From Orobanche coerulescens (lineage: Eukaryota; Streptophyta; Magnoliopsida; Lamiales; Orobanchaceae), in contig CM065815.1 of the NCBI GenBank assembly GCA_033398695.1, positions 105,118,501 through 105,182,500 on the forward strand: 64,000 bases of DNA, given 5' to 3'. This document shows positions 31,411-42,100 of this stretch, one piece after another. Numbering within the stretch: the first letter of the stretch is position 1; every line of letters begins with the position of its first letter. The position numbers were made by a program, and so were the translations under genes. Below the pieces are notes generated by a model that ran no database searches, was not told the DNA's origin, and was given only the letters and a program-made list of their open reading frames with translations.

Positions 31411-32543
31411 GATACGAATTTGCTCGGAAAGCGAATATGTGTCGGATGGATATCGTATAAGTACGGAAGTATATCGTAGCGGAAGTCTTATTTTGTGAAT
31501 ATGATAAATCGAACATATGAATATGGATGTAATATCGGGTAAAGAAATAATATCGATCAAGAAGACTTGAACGATCAAGAACAAAGGTTTATCGAATTAG
31601 ACCTATAATTCGATAAAATGATTTCTTCTCAAGACCTTTGAGAATCGATCGGATTAATACTCGAAAACGCATCGAATAAAAATCAAGAGTTTGATGAAAA
31701 TCATTCAACAAGGATAGAAATACAAAGTGTATTCTTATTTCAACATTCAATGCTTCATACATAATGATTAAAGCCTACTTATAGGAAAACTCAAGTCTCC
31801 CTACCATAATTAAAGAAAACAATTCAAAGATTACAAAATATTTGAATAATCAAAATAAAATACAAATGGGGACACAAAATCACAATTTAGGGAAAACACA
31901 ATCCCTAAAATGAGTAAGAAAGAAAAGAAAAGACAAACAAAACACAAAAGGCTATAAAATAAAGGGAGCTGCCGGCAGGACAAGGGCCATGACGCTTGAC
32001 ATGGCCGTGGCGTGCGAATCTTGGCCGGGTAGGACTCGACCGTGTCCTGGAACACAGCCGGGTTGTTTGGGCAGGTGTTCCGGCATTTCTGGACGAGTAG
32101 GACTCGACCGTGTTGCCTGGCACGGTCGGGTTGGACGGGCAGGCATTCCGGCATTTCTGGACGAGTAGGACTCGACTGTGTCGCCTGGCACATTTGGGTT
32201 GGACGGGTAGGCGTTCCGGCATTTCTGGACGAGTAGGACTCGACCATGTCGCCTGACACGGTCGGGTTTGGCCGACAGTAACTTTCTCTTGTCCGGGACA
32301 GTGCAGCACGGGCCGTGTCGGATGACACGGCCAGGTTTGGCGGGCAGTGCCTCCGGCATTTTCCAGCACAGCATGACATGGGCCGTGTCAGATGACACAG
32401 CCGAGACCGAGTATCATGGTATTTCTCGTCTTGTGTCTATTTTCTCGCCTAAATATGTCGTCGTAAGTGCATGGCGTAACGTAAGGTCACTTACGTCGAT
32501 TCTCACCTCATCGTCTTCATTTGTAATACTCTATTTCGCACCA
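31411..32543 (-). repeat. 3' LTR of the Reina-like element, with 68 bp repeats
   Basis: From TGATACGAATTTGCTCGG to TTTCGCACCA on the plus strand, with TG..CA ends, 1,133 bp. It contains four tandem 68 bp units starting at 32035, 32103, 32171 and 32239, each beginning with a CTCGAC-type word and carrying GTGTCGCCTGGCACGGTCGG-like palindromes. A minus-strand TATA-like TATAAGTAGG lies near 31772-31781. The adjoining 32544-32560 is the polypurine tract (AAAGGGGAGGGAA on the minus strand). Confidence 0.9.
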
Positions 32544-32694
32544 TTCCCTCCCCTTTAAAAGGAATTGTCCTCAATTCCGTAATCTCATCATTTCCAGACG
32601 AATTAATCAATACTTCTAAATACTTGACCTCGAAAATATCTGCGGTGTGTATCTGGTTCAAAATCTTGAGGCGGTACGTAGTAGGGGGTCCCAA
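32544..32694 (-). pseudogene. C-terminal end of chromovirus pol
   Basis: About 50 codons with IFEVKYLEVL and NDEITELRTIPFKGEG, matching the last residues of Reina-like polyproteins and running into the polypurine tract. The rest of pol upstream is deleted. Confidence 0.65.
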
Positions 32695-32793
32695 AGAATT
32701 ACTAACAAAATAACTATCATTATTAATAAAATAATAATAATTATTCTGTGAGGCAACACCGATATCACGACATGACTCATCGTCAATGGCGTG

Positions 32794-34020
32794 TTACGCC
32801 TCCCGCTCGCTGGCAAACATGGTAAGTTTCGGTTTTTCAACCCGATTAGAGCTCATAGAACGAATAATTTGAGGTGGCATTGGTTTAAGAACAATTTTTT
32901 GGCCCTTATCCTGGAATTCATATTCGTTACTTCTTCCACGATGCACGACATCTCTATCAAATAGCCATGGCCGTCCCAAGAGTATATGGCATGCATCCAT
33001 AGGGAGTACATCACATAATATGTTGTCACCGTATGAACCCACAGTAAAACCAACCCGCACTTGCTTCGAAACTTTCACTTTACTCCCGTCATCGAGCTAA
33101 TGTAACGCGTATGGTTTTGGATGGGTAGTAGTGATGAGTCCGAGTTTCGTCACCACCTCACTTGAAGTTACATTAGTACAACTTCCCCCATCGATTATAA
33201 AACTACACCATTTGTCTTTGATTTGACACTTGGTGTGGAATATTTGATCTCGTTGCTTCGTATCCCTAGAATCCGTTTTGATTTGTAAAGTGCGAAGGAC
33301 TAGACTTGGAATCGGTATTGTTGTGGTAGTTGAACTCGAACCGGTACCTGGATCCTCGAATTTTGATGGAAATTCGGTTTTGAAAAACTTCACCTTATTC
33401 TGGGCCTCTATCTTCACACATAGTCCACATAGAGTATCGAAATCTTCATATGGGTACAATTCCACCGTGTTAGCTATGTTTTTATTCAAGCCACGTAAAA
33501 AGTGTGACATCTTTTGCTCTTCGTTTTCTTCTAGTTCTCCCATTAAGACCAAGCTTTCGAACTCTTCAATGTATTCACCAACACTTAGTTTTCCTTGCAT
33601 GAAATCCGCAATCTTCCGATACAAGGTTAACCGATGTGATGTTGGCACATACCTCTTACGAAGTTTTCTTTTTAAAGATTCCTACGAACGGATCTTTGTT
33701 TTTCCCGCCCGAGCTCTTCGTGTCTTTACTCCTTCGCACCAAAGAGACCCTCCCTTCCCTAATATGAGAATTGCATATTTTCAACGTTTCTCGTCGTTTA
33801 GGTCTTTGAATTCGAACATGCGTTCAATCTTCCATTCCTACTCCAAATAAGATTTGGGATCGGTTCCTCCAACGAACTCCGGAAGTTCGTTTACTTTAAA
33901 TTCATCCGCATGGTGCATTGAACATGCGTCGTCTCCGCACCTTGTTTGCACACGTTGCTCCGGTAGACCGCTTAGTGCGTCACAGAGTTTCATCAAGATA
34001 TCGGGATTGGAGAAATCCAT
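32794..34020 (-). pseudogene. Gag and protease of the Reina-like element
   Basis: Gag starts at 34020 (MDFSNPDILMKLCDALSG) and continues, with frame changes near 33840 and 33650, into a gag core (FMQGKLSVGEYIEEFESL, MSHFLRGLNKNIANTV). A CCHC zinc knuckle is expected next but is missing. The protease reads FIIDGGSCTNV with its catalytic Asp, then in another frame VGSYGDNILCDVLPMDACHILLGRPW. After that the reading ends in a short A/T-rich join. The enzyme would cleave the polyprotein. Frameshifts and lost domains mean it cannot. Confidence 0.85.
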
Positions 34021-34086
34021 AACAAGATTAAAGAGATAGTTTTGAACAAATGATCGTCAATAAAATCGCCAAGGAAATAGCCTTGG

Positions 34087-34098
34087 GCTCCGATGCCA
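34087..34098 (-). promoter_or_regulatory. Primer-binding site of the Reina-like element
   Basis: The minus strand reads TGGCATCGGAGC, four bases inside the LTR. It differs from the initiator tRNA-Met site at two positions. Confidence 0.75.
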
Positions 34099-34102
34099 CT
34101 AA

Positions 34103-35243
34103 TGATACGAATTTGCTCGGAAAGTGAACATATGTCGGATGGATATCGTATAAGTACGGAAGTATATCATCGCGGAAGTCTTATTTTGTGAACATGATAA
34201 ATCGAACATATGAATATGGATGTAATATCGGGTAAAGAAATAATATCTATCAAGAAGACTTGAACGATCAAGAACAAATGTTTATCGAATTAGACCTATA
34301 ATTCGATAAGATGATTTCTTCTCAAGACCTATTGAGAATCGATCGGACTAATACTCGAAAATGCGTCGAAAAAAATCAAGATTTTGATGAAAATCATTCA
34401 ACAAGGATACAAATACAAAGTGTATTCTTATTTCAACATTCAATGCTTCATACATAATGATCAAAGCCTACTTATAGGAAAACCCAAGTCTCCCTACCAT
34501 AATTAAAGAAAACAATTCAAAGATTACAAAATCTTTCAATAATCAAAACAAATCAAAAAAAATACAAAGGGGCATACAAAATCACAATTTAGGGGAAACA
34601 CAATCCCTAAAATGAGTTAGAAAGAAAACAAAAGACAAACAAAAAACAAAAGGCTATAAAATAAAGGGAGCTGCCGGCAGGACACGGGCAGTGTCGCTTG
34701 ACACGGCCGCGGCGCGCGAATCTTGGCCGGGCAGGACTCGACCGTGTCCTGGAACACGTCCGGGTTGTCTGGGCAGGTGTTCCGACATTTCTAGATGAGT
34801 AGGACTCGATCGTGTCGCCTGGCACGGTCGGGTTGGACGGGCAAGCGTTCCGTCATTTCTGGACGAGTAGGACTCGGCCGTGTCGCCTGGCATGGTCGGG
34901 TTGGACGGGCAGGTGTTCCGGAATTTCTGGACGAGCAGGACTCGACCGTGTCGCCTGACACGGTTGGGTTCGGCCGACAGTGACTTTCGCTTGTTCGGGA
35001 CAGTGCGGCACGGGCCGTGTCGGATGACACGGCCGGGTTCGGTGGGCAGTGGCTTCGGCATTTTCTGACAGCATGACATGGGTCGTGTCATATGACACGG
35101 CCGAGACCGAGTACCATGGTAATACTCGTCTTATGTCTGTTTTCTCGCCTAAATATGTCGTCGTAAGTGCATGGCGTGTCGTAAGGTCACTTATGTCGAT
35201 TCTCACCTCATCTTCTTCATTTGTAATACTCGATTTCGCATCA
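34103..35243 (-). repeat. 5' LTR of the Reina-like element, with 68 bp repeats
   Basis: 1,141 bp, near-identical to 31411-32543, with the four 68 bp units starting at 34737, 34805, 34873 and 34941. The same number of units in both LTRs is expected, since reverse transcription copies both from one template. Confidence 0.9.
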
Positions 35244-35649
35244 GTCATGTGTAGATTGTTGACCTCACATTGAGCTGTGCACACGAGATGTACTTCATGA
35301 GACTAACTAAGTACAAGACCACATATGTATTTGATCGCTACCAGTTGGTGGATTGTGAAAGGACACATTTTCATCCCGGGCATAGTGCAGCGCCATCCCA
35401 TGAGTCATAATGTAGTTGATGCATACAACATGTTAATTTCATGTGTTTTCGATGGGATTGGTTATAATCTGGTCGATTCCTATAACATGTTTGATTGCGT
35501 ATGTTCAATGATTTGAGACTATAATCTGACTTAGGTTTATATAGCAGGCATGATTGCGTATATTCCGTGATTTTTAGATTATGATCTGGTTGATTCATAC
35601 TACATGTTGGATCACATGTGATCGATAGTTTGATATTATGATTCTCTCG

Positions 35650-36020
35650 TGACTTTGTTGATCTTGTTTGGAGTTTATCATGTTGATGGTATTCTTGATC
35701 ATTCTTGATCCTTTGTTGATCGTGTTGGAGCTTACCATGTGATGGTATTCTTAGTTGTCTTTCGATTTTATTTAGAGTTTATCAGGTTGATGGTATTCTC
35801 GGCCATTATTTATCCTTCAGTAGATCGGCTTGGAGTTTGTCACGTTGATGGTATTCTCGGTTGTTATTAATCTTTCAGTTGATCGGTTTGGAGTTTATCA
35901 TGTTGACGGATTATCGATTATTGTTGGTCCTTCATTCATTGTTTTGGGAATTGATTATGTTGATGGTATTCTCGATTGTGATTGACCTTTGGTTGGTCGT
36001 ATTGGAGTTATTTTGTCGAT
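35650..36020. repeat. Degenerate tandem repeat, about 55-63 bp
   Basis: Six or seven imperfect units each contain GAGTTTATCATGTTGATGG-like sequence followed by TATTCT and a GTTGATC block (near 35670, 35733, 35776, 35830, 35889, 35948 and 36004). It lies in noncoding LTR-type DNA. Confidence 0.75.
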
Positions 36021-36991
36021 TATATTCTCTATGGTTTTCTTGGTTGGTTATTATTATGGATTGCATGAATATTTCGACTCCGTGTCAATGTTTAAGGACT
36101 TGTTGCCATTGTTTGGGTAGTTGTACCACTGATGTATTATGTGTTATTGGTTTTATCACAACTGATAATCTTCTATCAGGTTTGGGTTTTGATTATGTGA
36201 TCTAATAAAGCATTTGGCACTGATGGTTTATTCCATAGTTATGAGTTATGATGATGTTTGGAGGATTTTGGTATTGTTGAATACAATACAGATGTTTGGT
36301 TTTGGTTTCATCTCATCATTTGAGAATGTGAGATATGTATTATGGTAAGGATTGATTTGATATGGATGATTGTGAGACGACAAGGTAATGACGGTGAGAT
36401 TACGTTGGTGGTTTTCTTATTTTGTAATTACATTGGTATGTAATTGTTTATGATGATGTGATCATTATCATTGTTGAGTATTGTGCCTTACCCTATCATG
36501 GGGTTTACTGTTAGGTTCTCAGAGATTGAGCTTGTAGTAGCCGTGAAGAGATCAGCTTCCTGGGTGATACTGGCTATGGCATGTATTTTGGGAACTGAGT
36601 ATTTTACTGATTTTTATTTCTGCGGTAAATGTATTTTAACTGTGTTTTGTTTATATCCGCTATTTGTATACTTTAAAAATGACCTTCTGGTATTTTACGA
36701 ACTTGAGCATATTGTGGAAAAACTGATTTCCTAAAAAATGTTCAAGCAGTTACTTAATGTACGTCTTGAAACTATTGAGGTTTGGCTTTTGGCCATGAAC
36801 TTTTAAATGGGATCTTTATGACGGTATTTATAAAAATGGAATTTTGAAAAACATTCGAGTATTATAATGATATTACCGTCGCTGGACATTATACATATTT
36901 TGAAATGATTCTGTAATTGATTTTTGGCCAGGTGGGTTCTGGTGCAGGACCCACGGTGCTGTAAGATTTTTGGATGGCTCTGGGGTGTTAT

Positions 36992-37579
36992 AGAGTATTG
37001 ATTGTCGAAAGACATCGTTCGTTCGTTTGAGGAAATACTATTATTTCATCTTTAGAATTGAGGCAAATTATCTTGCTTGATTATAATGATAAATGATTCT
37101 TGTGAATGTTGTACATTTTACGTATGTCTAATGCTTTTTATGAATTTATGATTTATATTGAGGTTGTTATTGATCTTATCGATCATCTCGTTGTGAGATT
37201 GTAACCCAGGTTCACTATCTTTGGCATTGTTGATCTTGTTGATCGTCGTTTCACCTTGGTTAGTTCCATTATACCTTGTGGGAGATGTTGATTATTGAAT
37301 TTCGTTGTCATGTTGTATTGTCATATTTCTAGAGTCATATCTATGTGCCGATTGGTTATGTGTAGAATTTTTAGTCGGGCACATATGGTCTTGTGTTGTT
37401 GTTTCCACATTGGACTGTGCACATGAGACGTTTACTTCATGAGGATAATTAGGTATATTATCACATGTATATCATGAGGATTCTGCATACGATGTGGACA
37501 TGTAGACATATACATTTCCGAGTCGAGCGTACTGTGATGTCCGTCTTTGAGCGATATTATTGGTCGTTCATAGACCTTG
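36992..37579 (+). repeat. Second, truncated copy of the gypsy LTR-type sequence
   Basis: Resembles 30920-31410 joined to 35249-35340, with shared blocks such as GTGCCGATTGGTTATGTGTAG and ATTGGACTGTGCACATGAG. It is cut at 37580 by the Sirevirus-like LTR of S2. A further related stretch lies at 47700-47960. Confidence 0.6.
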
Positions 37580-38723
37580 TGTTGGTCACAATATATAATT
37601 ATACAGCTTAGAAGGGGGGTTGAATAAGCTGTATTCTTTTTCGAAATTTATTTGCGTAGCGGAAGTCTGAAACTAAGTAGCTGTAAATACAGCAACTGGA
37701 TGGTCTCCTGTAGCTTGGTGCTCACATGTTTTCAGGATAAGTATATTAAAATCACACAGGCAGTACGAAAATAATAAAGACAGGAAGTAAAGACACATGG
37801 TTTAATGTGGTTCGAGGTAAACCCTCAGGTCTTCCACACAGGAGTAAATAGTTTATTAAAATCAAGGCGAACACAACTGTATAATTTTAACTAAACTCGT
37901 CGTTGTATCTTTCACAAAGATTGATACAGCCGACAGTAGCTTTGGCCGTTGATACAGAGGGGCTTGGGCTTCTTCGACTTGCTTCTTCTCACACATATTG
38001 AAGCTCGTCCTGAAATTTATCTGTCCCACACAGGTCAGAATGGCTTTGCTTAGTCCACACGGGGCTAAGTATATCAACAGTAAGTATTTGGATTATCACG
38101 AGTCGAACAGCAGCTGTAGGCATGGTAAGCTTTTGCTGTATGTGCTGTTCGTTGTTGATGACTTGTATATTACTTCACTTAAGATATCGATGTAATATTG
38201 AAGAAATATATTGCTCTAATATGCTTGATGTTCAGCTTTCAGTTCTCGAGAATTTCCGTGTATTCATTGGTGAGCAATGCACTCTTGCTTGGGCCATTGA
38301 TTACCTTGGAAATAGATCTGTAATAACTGTAGTTGTTGGCTGGTTGGTGAGATTGAGACAGCTCTGATTGGCGGCTTAAGAATATTTGAATTAAAGGTGA
38401 TTTGCATTTAATGCTTCAGACATTCTCTTTGAGCAGCATTAAATGCTTTTGTGTATGTAGTCTCTTCGGCCGCATTAAATGTTGTCCTATCAGCATTAAA
38501 TGCTACTTTAGAATCGTGAATACTTTATGAATAAAGTAAGTTTGTTTCACAAGGGTTTAAAGTTCTTTCTCAGTCATGTTGGTTCTCTATTTTACATTGT
38601 TTGTTGTAGCCAATGTCTCATCTGCGTGTATCTTGAAGGCTTAGCTATATGATCTTACGCTGTATAGACATACTGTATGGATAGGATGTATGCTGCATTT
38701 ATCAAAAAATATTTTTTCCAATA
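37580..38723 (-). repeat. 3' LTR of S2
   Basis: From TGTTGGTCACAATATA to TTTTTTCCAATA on the plus strand. On the minus strand it begins TATTGG, so the usual TG is mutated to TA. It matches 28554-29741 in inverted orientation. A polypurine tract (CGGGGGAAAT on the minus strand) follows at 38724-38733. Confidence 0.8.
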
Positions 38724-39176
38724 ATTTCCCCCGTTTTGATAATGCCAAAACATCTAACAACATGAGGCTATGTTCAAGTCTTCTATCGAATGATCTGATC
38801 TTTGAAACTTGGACTAAAATTTGAACAGCTCGCAGGCAAGTTCTTAAAATTATAAAATCCTACAGGACTAAGTATATTACTACTTGAGTTATGATTGGCT
38901 TGTAGGCATAATCTTACAGGAAGTAATCCTACTTGAATACAACATAATCAATGAACTGTTAGCAGACAAGTTCCTACAGCTTGATACTTATCAAGGTTTT
39001 ATATTAGTAAGCATTTTAATATAAATCGTAATTAAAGCAGTAACTATAGTTGACGGGCTATAATCTTTTTAGGTAAAATAATATTTTCATTGATAATTCA
39101 GATTACAGTGCTGTATGAAATTGAAATATTACATTGGAGAGCATACCGAGAAAAAAATAAGTACAACTATCAAAAG
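38724..39176 (-). other. 3' noncoding tail of S2
   Basis: A/T-rich, without ORFs. It shares GCTCGCAGGCAAGTTCTTA-like sequence (near 38830) with the tails of S1 and the gag-only element. Confidence 0.65.
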
Positions 39177-42100
39177 TTATCCCCTATAGTGCTGATGCTT
39201 CCAAGAATTCCGAGAAAGGCCATTCTCGGTTCCCTTCCACCAGTTGACTAGGGAGTCTCTGCCTCGGTCCATGTAGATGTTTCTTCCTTCGTGGGAGACA
39301 TCGAAGGCGAGAGCCCTGTCTTGTGGGTGATTTATCCGATCAGCCTTCTGATGCTTAGACTTCAGTTTGATTTGTAGAGGGAGTTTTCCTTGTGATGTGA
39401 GCCTTAAGAACTCCTTGGCAGCAACTTCCAGAGTCTTGAAGTGGTTGAACATGGCGGATTCCCTGATGAGAGTACAAAAGTATCTCAGCAGTTCATTATT
39501 CTTCCATGCCTTAAACTCTTCAGCTGAGGGCTGCCTGTCTGTAGAGAGAAAGATTTCAGCGGGCTCTGCACTATATTCTTCCACGAAAAATTGGGATCCT
39601 GGAACTCGGGGCGAGTACCAGTAGCCCTATATCCTCTATCTCCTTGACCTGGCTTGGGTCGGGCCAGTCTTCTGATGGTTGCAGCAACACTGTCATCCGG
39701 TATAGCTTCTATCTCTTTCTCTTTCACCATCCTCCATCCCCTTTCAGTCTCTCAAGCCTCTTCCCCTTTTTGGCGTTATCAAGATCAGAGACCTTGCCAT
39801 GAATATCCCGAAGCATATCCATCGATTCGGCCTACTTGTATTTAAGATCTTTCATTGAGTCCACTAGACTGCGACCACTACTGTATGGTCATCGATTTTG
39901 TAATTGTGAGCAGTGAGTCTTGATCCAGTGTACTCGAAGGAGGCGGCCATTTTGGCTTACGAAACTCTCAGTTTCTCTTGCTCTTGTTTCGGGATTCTCT
40001 CTTGATGCTATTTAAGTTGATTAAGCGCCCGCCGCAAGGCATTCGACATGAGACAGAATGCTTCTTCAACATCCTGCATAGCCCTTTGCAGCTTGGGGAG
40101 TTCATCCTGAGCAGTCTCCCGCATCCATTCTAGCTCCTTTCCGACATCATACAGGGCTTTGATGGTGTCCTAAAAGAATATGGTTTGTGTAATACCCTAG
40201 ATTTTTACCCCTAAATAACTTCGAATCTTTGACCCATTTTTGGAGATTCTTTTGTCCGTTTGTTGAACTTGCGCAATCTTTCATATTGTTCTAGTAACCT
40301 TGTTGTTCTGTTTTATCACAACTCTATTATCAATACATAATAGAATTTGGAATATCATTATATGTTACTATTGTTACCGTATGTTGATAATATTTCGTCA
40401 TAATACTACCACTGTAACCAGATCGTTTGATCAATATAGATATTTACAACTCTTATTTAGAGAATTACACCATAGAACTATGGATGGAGTAGCAAAAGGG
40501 GGTTAATAGAAATAAGAGTAGATATTTCTGGATAGTGCTGTGCGCAAGGACTGACTTTGATCAGTCACCATAAATTCAAAAAAAACACAAAAATTCTAAA
40601 ATTTCACATCAAGGTAGAAAAGAAGGAGTTATGGCCGAAATAGCAATGGCTATACTGACAGCTTAGTCAGTGACGCGGACATGTCATTTGACACGGGCCG
40701 TGTCGCACTGATCTAAATAAGCAAAACTCACTGGCCTCTGACACGACCAGTGACACGGACGGGTCATTTGACACGACCAGATTCAGCACCTTGGGTAAAA
40801 CCCCGACTTTGGGAGCTATATATAGCCCTTGGCCGATTTCTGGGGCATTCCAGCACCTTCCCTCGAGTTTTCTTCATTCTCCACCTAAAATACTTCATAT
40901 TGAACTCCATAATCAAGCCATAAACATGTTCCTGACATTATAGAATCAAGATGTCAAGTCCGTTATCGAAGAATCATCCATTTCTTGGTTGAATCTAGGT
41001 ATGTGGTTTGAAGTTCTTCAAGTTCTTTCAAATGATTCTTATTAGTTCTTGTTTTTTGGATGGTTCTTAGATGTTCTTGAGTAGTTTTCATCGATTCTAG
41101 AGCGGTAGAGATCGAATTCTTCAACTATATCATTTCTCATACACAAAATGCCCGTTAGGTGTTCGATAAAAATTCCCTTAGAGTACGGATTCGAATTCCA
41201 AGTGTTATTGTGATTAGAATCAGTAGTCCTGATCTGAGTCTTGCTATATTGATCATCTTAGGTTCGGGAAATCGGGTTTGATAGCCTCCTGTCCGAGTTT
41301 TACCAAACTAGTTAAACCGTCGAATTCCAGACAAGTATTTGATTATGTTTATGTATTACCTTGCAATTTAAAGTGTATAAATGTGTCTTTGGAATTGAAT
41401 TATTTATTCTGAATTTTACTAAATGTTTATTGATATTTTAGAATATTTTGGGAATATTTTCAAATCAAATAAATGAGTTTTGAGGTTTTAAAAATAATAT
41501 TTACGAACGAAGTTTAGAAAGGATTTTCAAAAGGTTTTGTGGAAAGAAACTGGAAATGGACCTTTAAAAATGTTAAGGGCTGATTTTCCTAAATTTATAT
41601 CGAGATGATGACATTTTATAAATATTTTGTTGAAAACGATTTGGAGATATTACTTCCTATTGTGATTGAAAAGCATAGATGTAACGCTTGATGATTTGAG
41701 ACTGGCGTCGTCAAAGTATGTGGCAATGGATTATGAAATGTGAAATGATATGATTTTTGAAAAACGTGTGTGTTGTTGTTCTTCCACCCGGGAATGGTTC
41801 GACGGGACCTCTGGGGGCCGATACTAATGGGTACGGCCGCGGGTTACCAAGTGCGGTTTTTTGTGATGATGATATGTGATGTCATGGTTTCCCCATGACG
41901 ATGTTTTAATGATATACGCATTATTCTGGAATAATGACGTGGATTTCACTGCCGCTGTCACGATACGGTTGAGACGTTAGTAAATGATGATGATTATTTT
42001 CTGTGGTATTTTTACTCTACTCAGCCCTATATATATATATTTTTATTGCATGTTATACATACTCATGTATTAAATACTCGTGTCGGCTGTTTGCTGACCC

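Larger units (their letters stand above)
31411..35243 (-). mobile_element. Gypsy chromovirus deletion derivative (Reina-like)
   Basis: A 3.83 kb element with LTRs at 31411-32543 and 34103-35243, a PBS, a gag-protease region and a short pol C-terminus. Most of pol (RT, RNase H, integrase) is absent between 32694 and 32794. It is flanked by the perfect duplication GTCAT (31406-31410 and 35244-35248), so it inserted as this shortened unit or shrank afterwards without touching its ends. The protease wording (IIDGGSCTNV, HILLGRPW) fits Reina-like or related chromoviruses. Confidence 0.9.
29742..36991 (+). repeat. Gypsy LTR-type noncoding DNA, split by a chromovirus derivative
   Basis: Excluding 31411-35243 this is about 3.4 kb of T/G-rich, noncoding sequence. 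The flanks of the inserted element join as LTR-like sequence comparable with 37330-37480 (GTGTAGNATTTTTAG, then ACTGTGCACATGAG-like blocks). The right end, GGTGTTATA at 36991, after a GGTGCTGTAAG block, resembles the LTR end at 48400-48497. The left boundary is unknown. It holds 60 bp tandem repeats at 31090-31240 and others at 35650-36020. No protein gene is supported. Confidence 0.5.

Noticed and set aside
31831..32398. Three overlapping minus-strand frames of about 150-180 codons rich in Arg, Pro and Cys
   Set aside because: They are by-products of the GC-rich 68 bp repeat in an LTR. All three frames are open together, which points to composition rather than a gene.
34607..35284. Similar overlapping frames in the second LTR
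   Set aside because: Same cause as in the first LTR: tandem GC-rich units without domain content.
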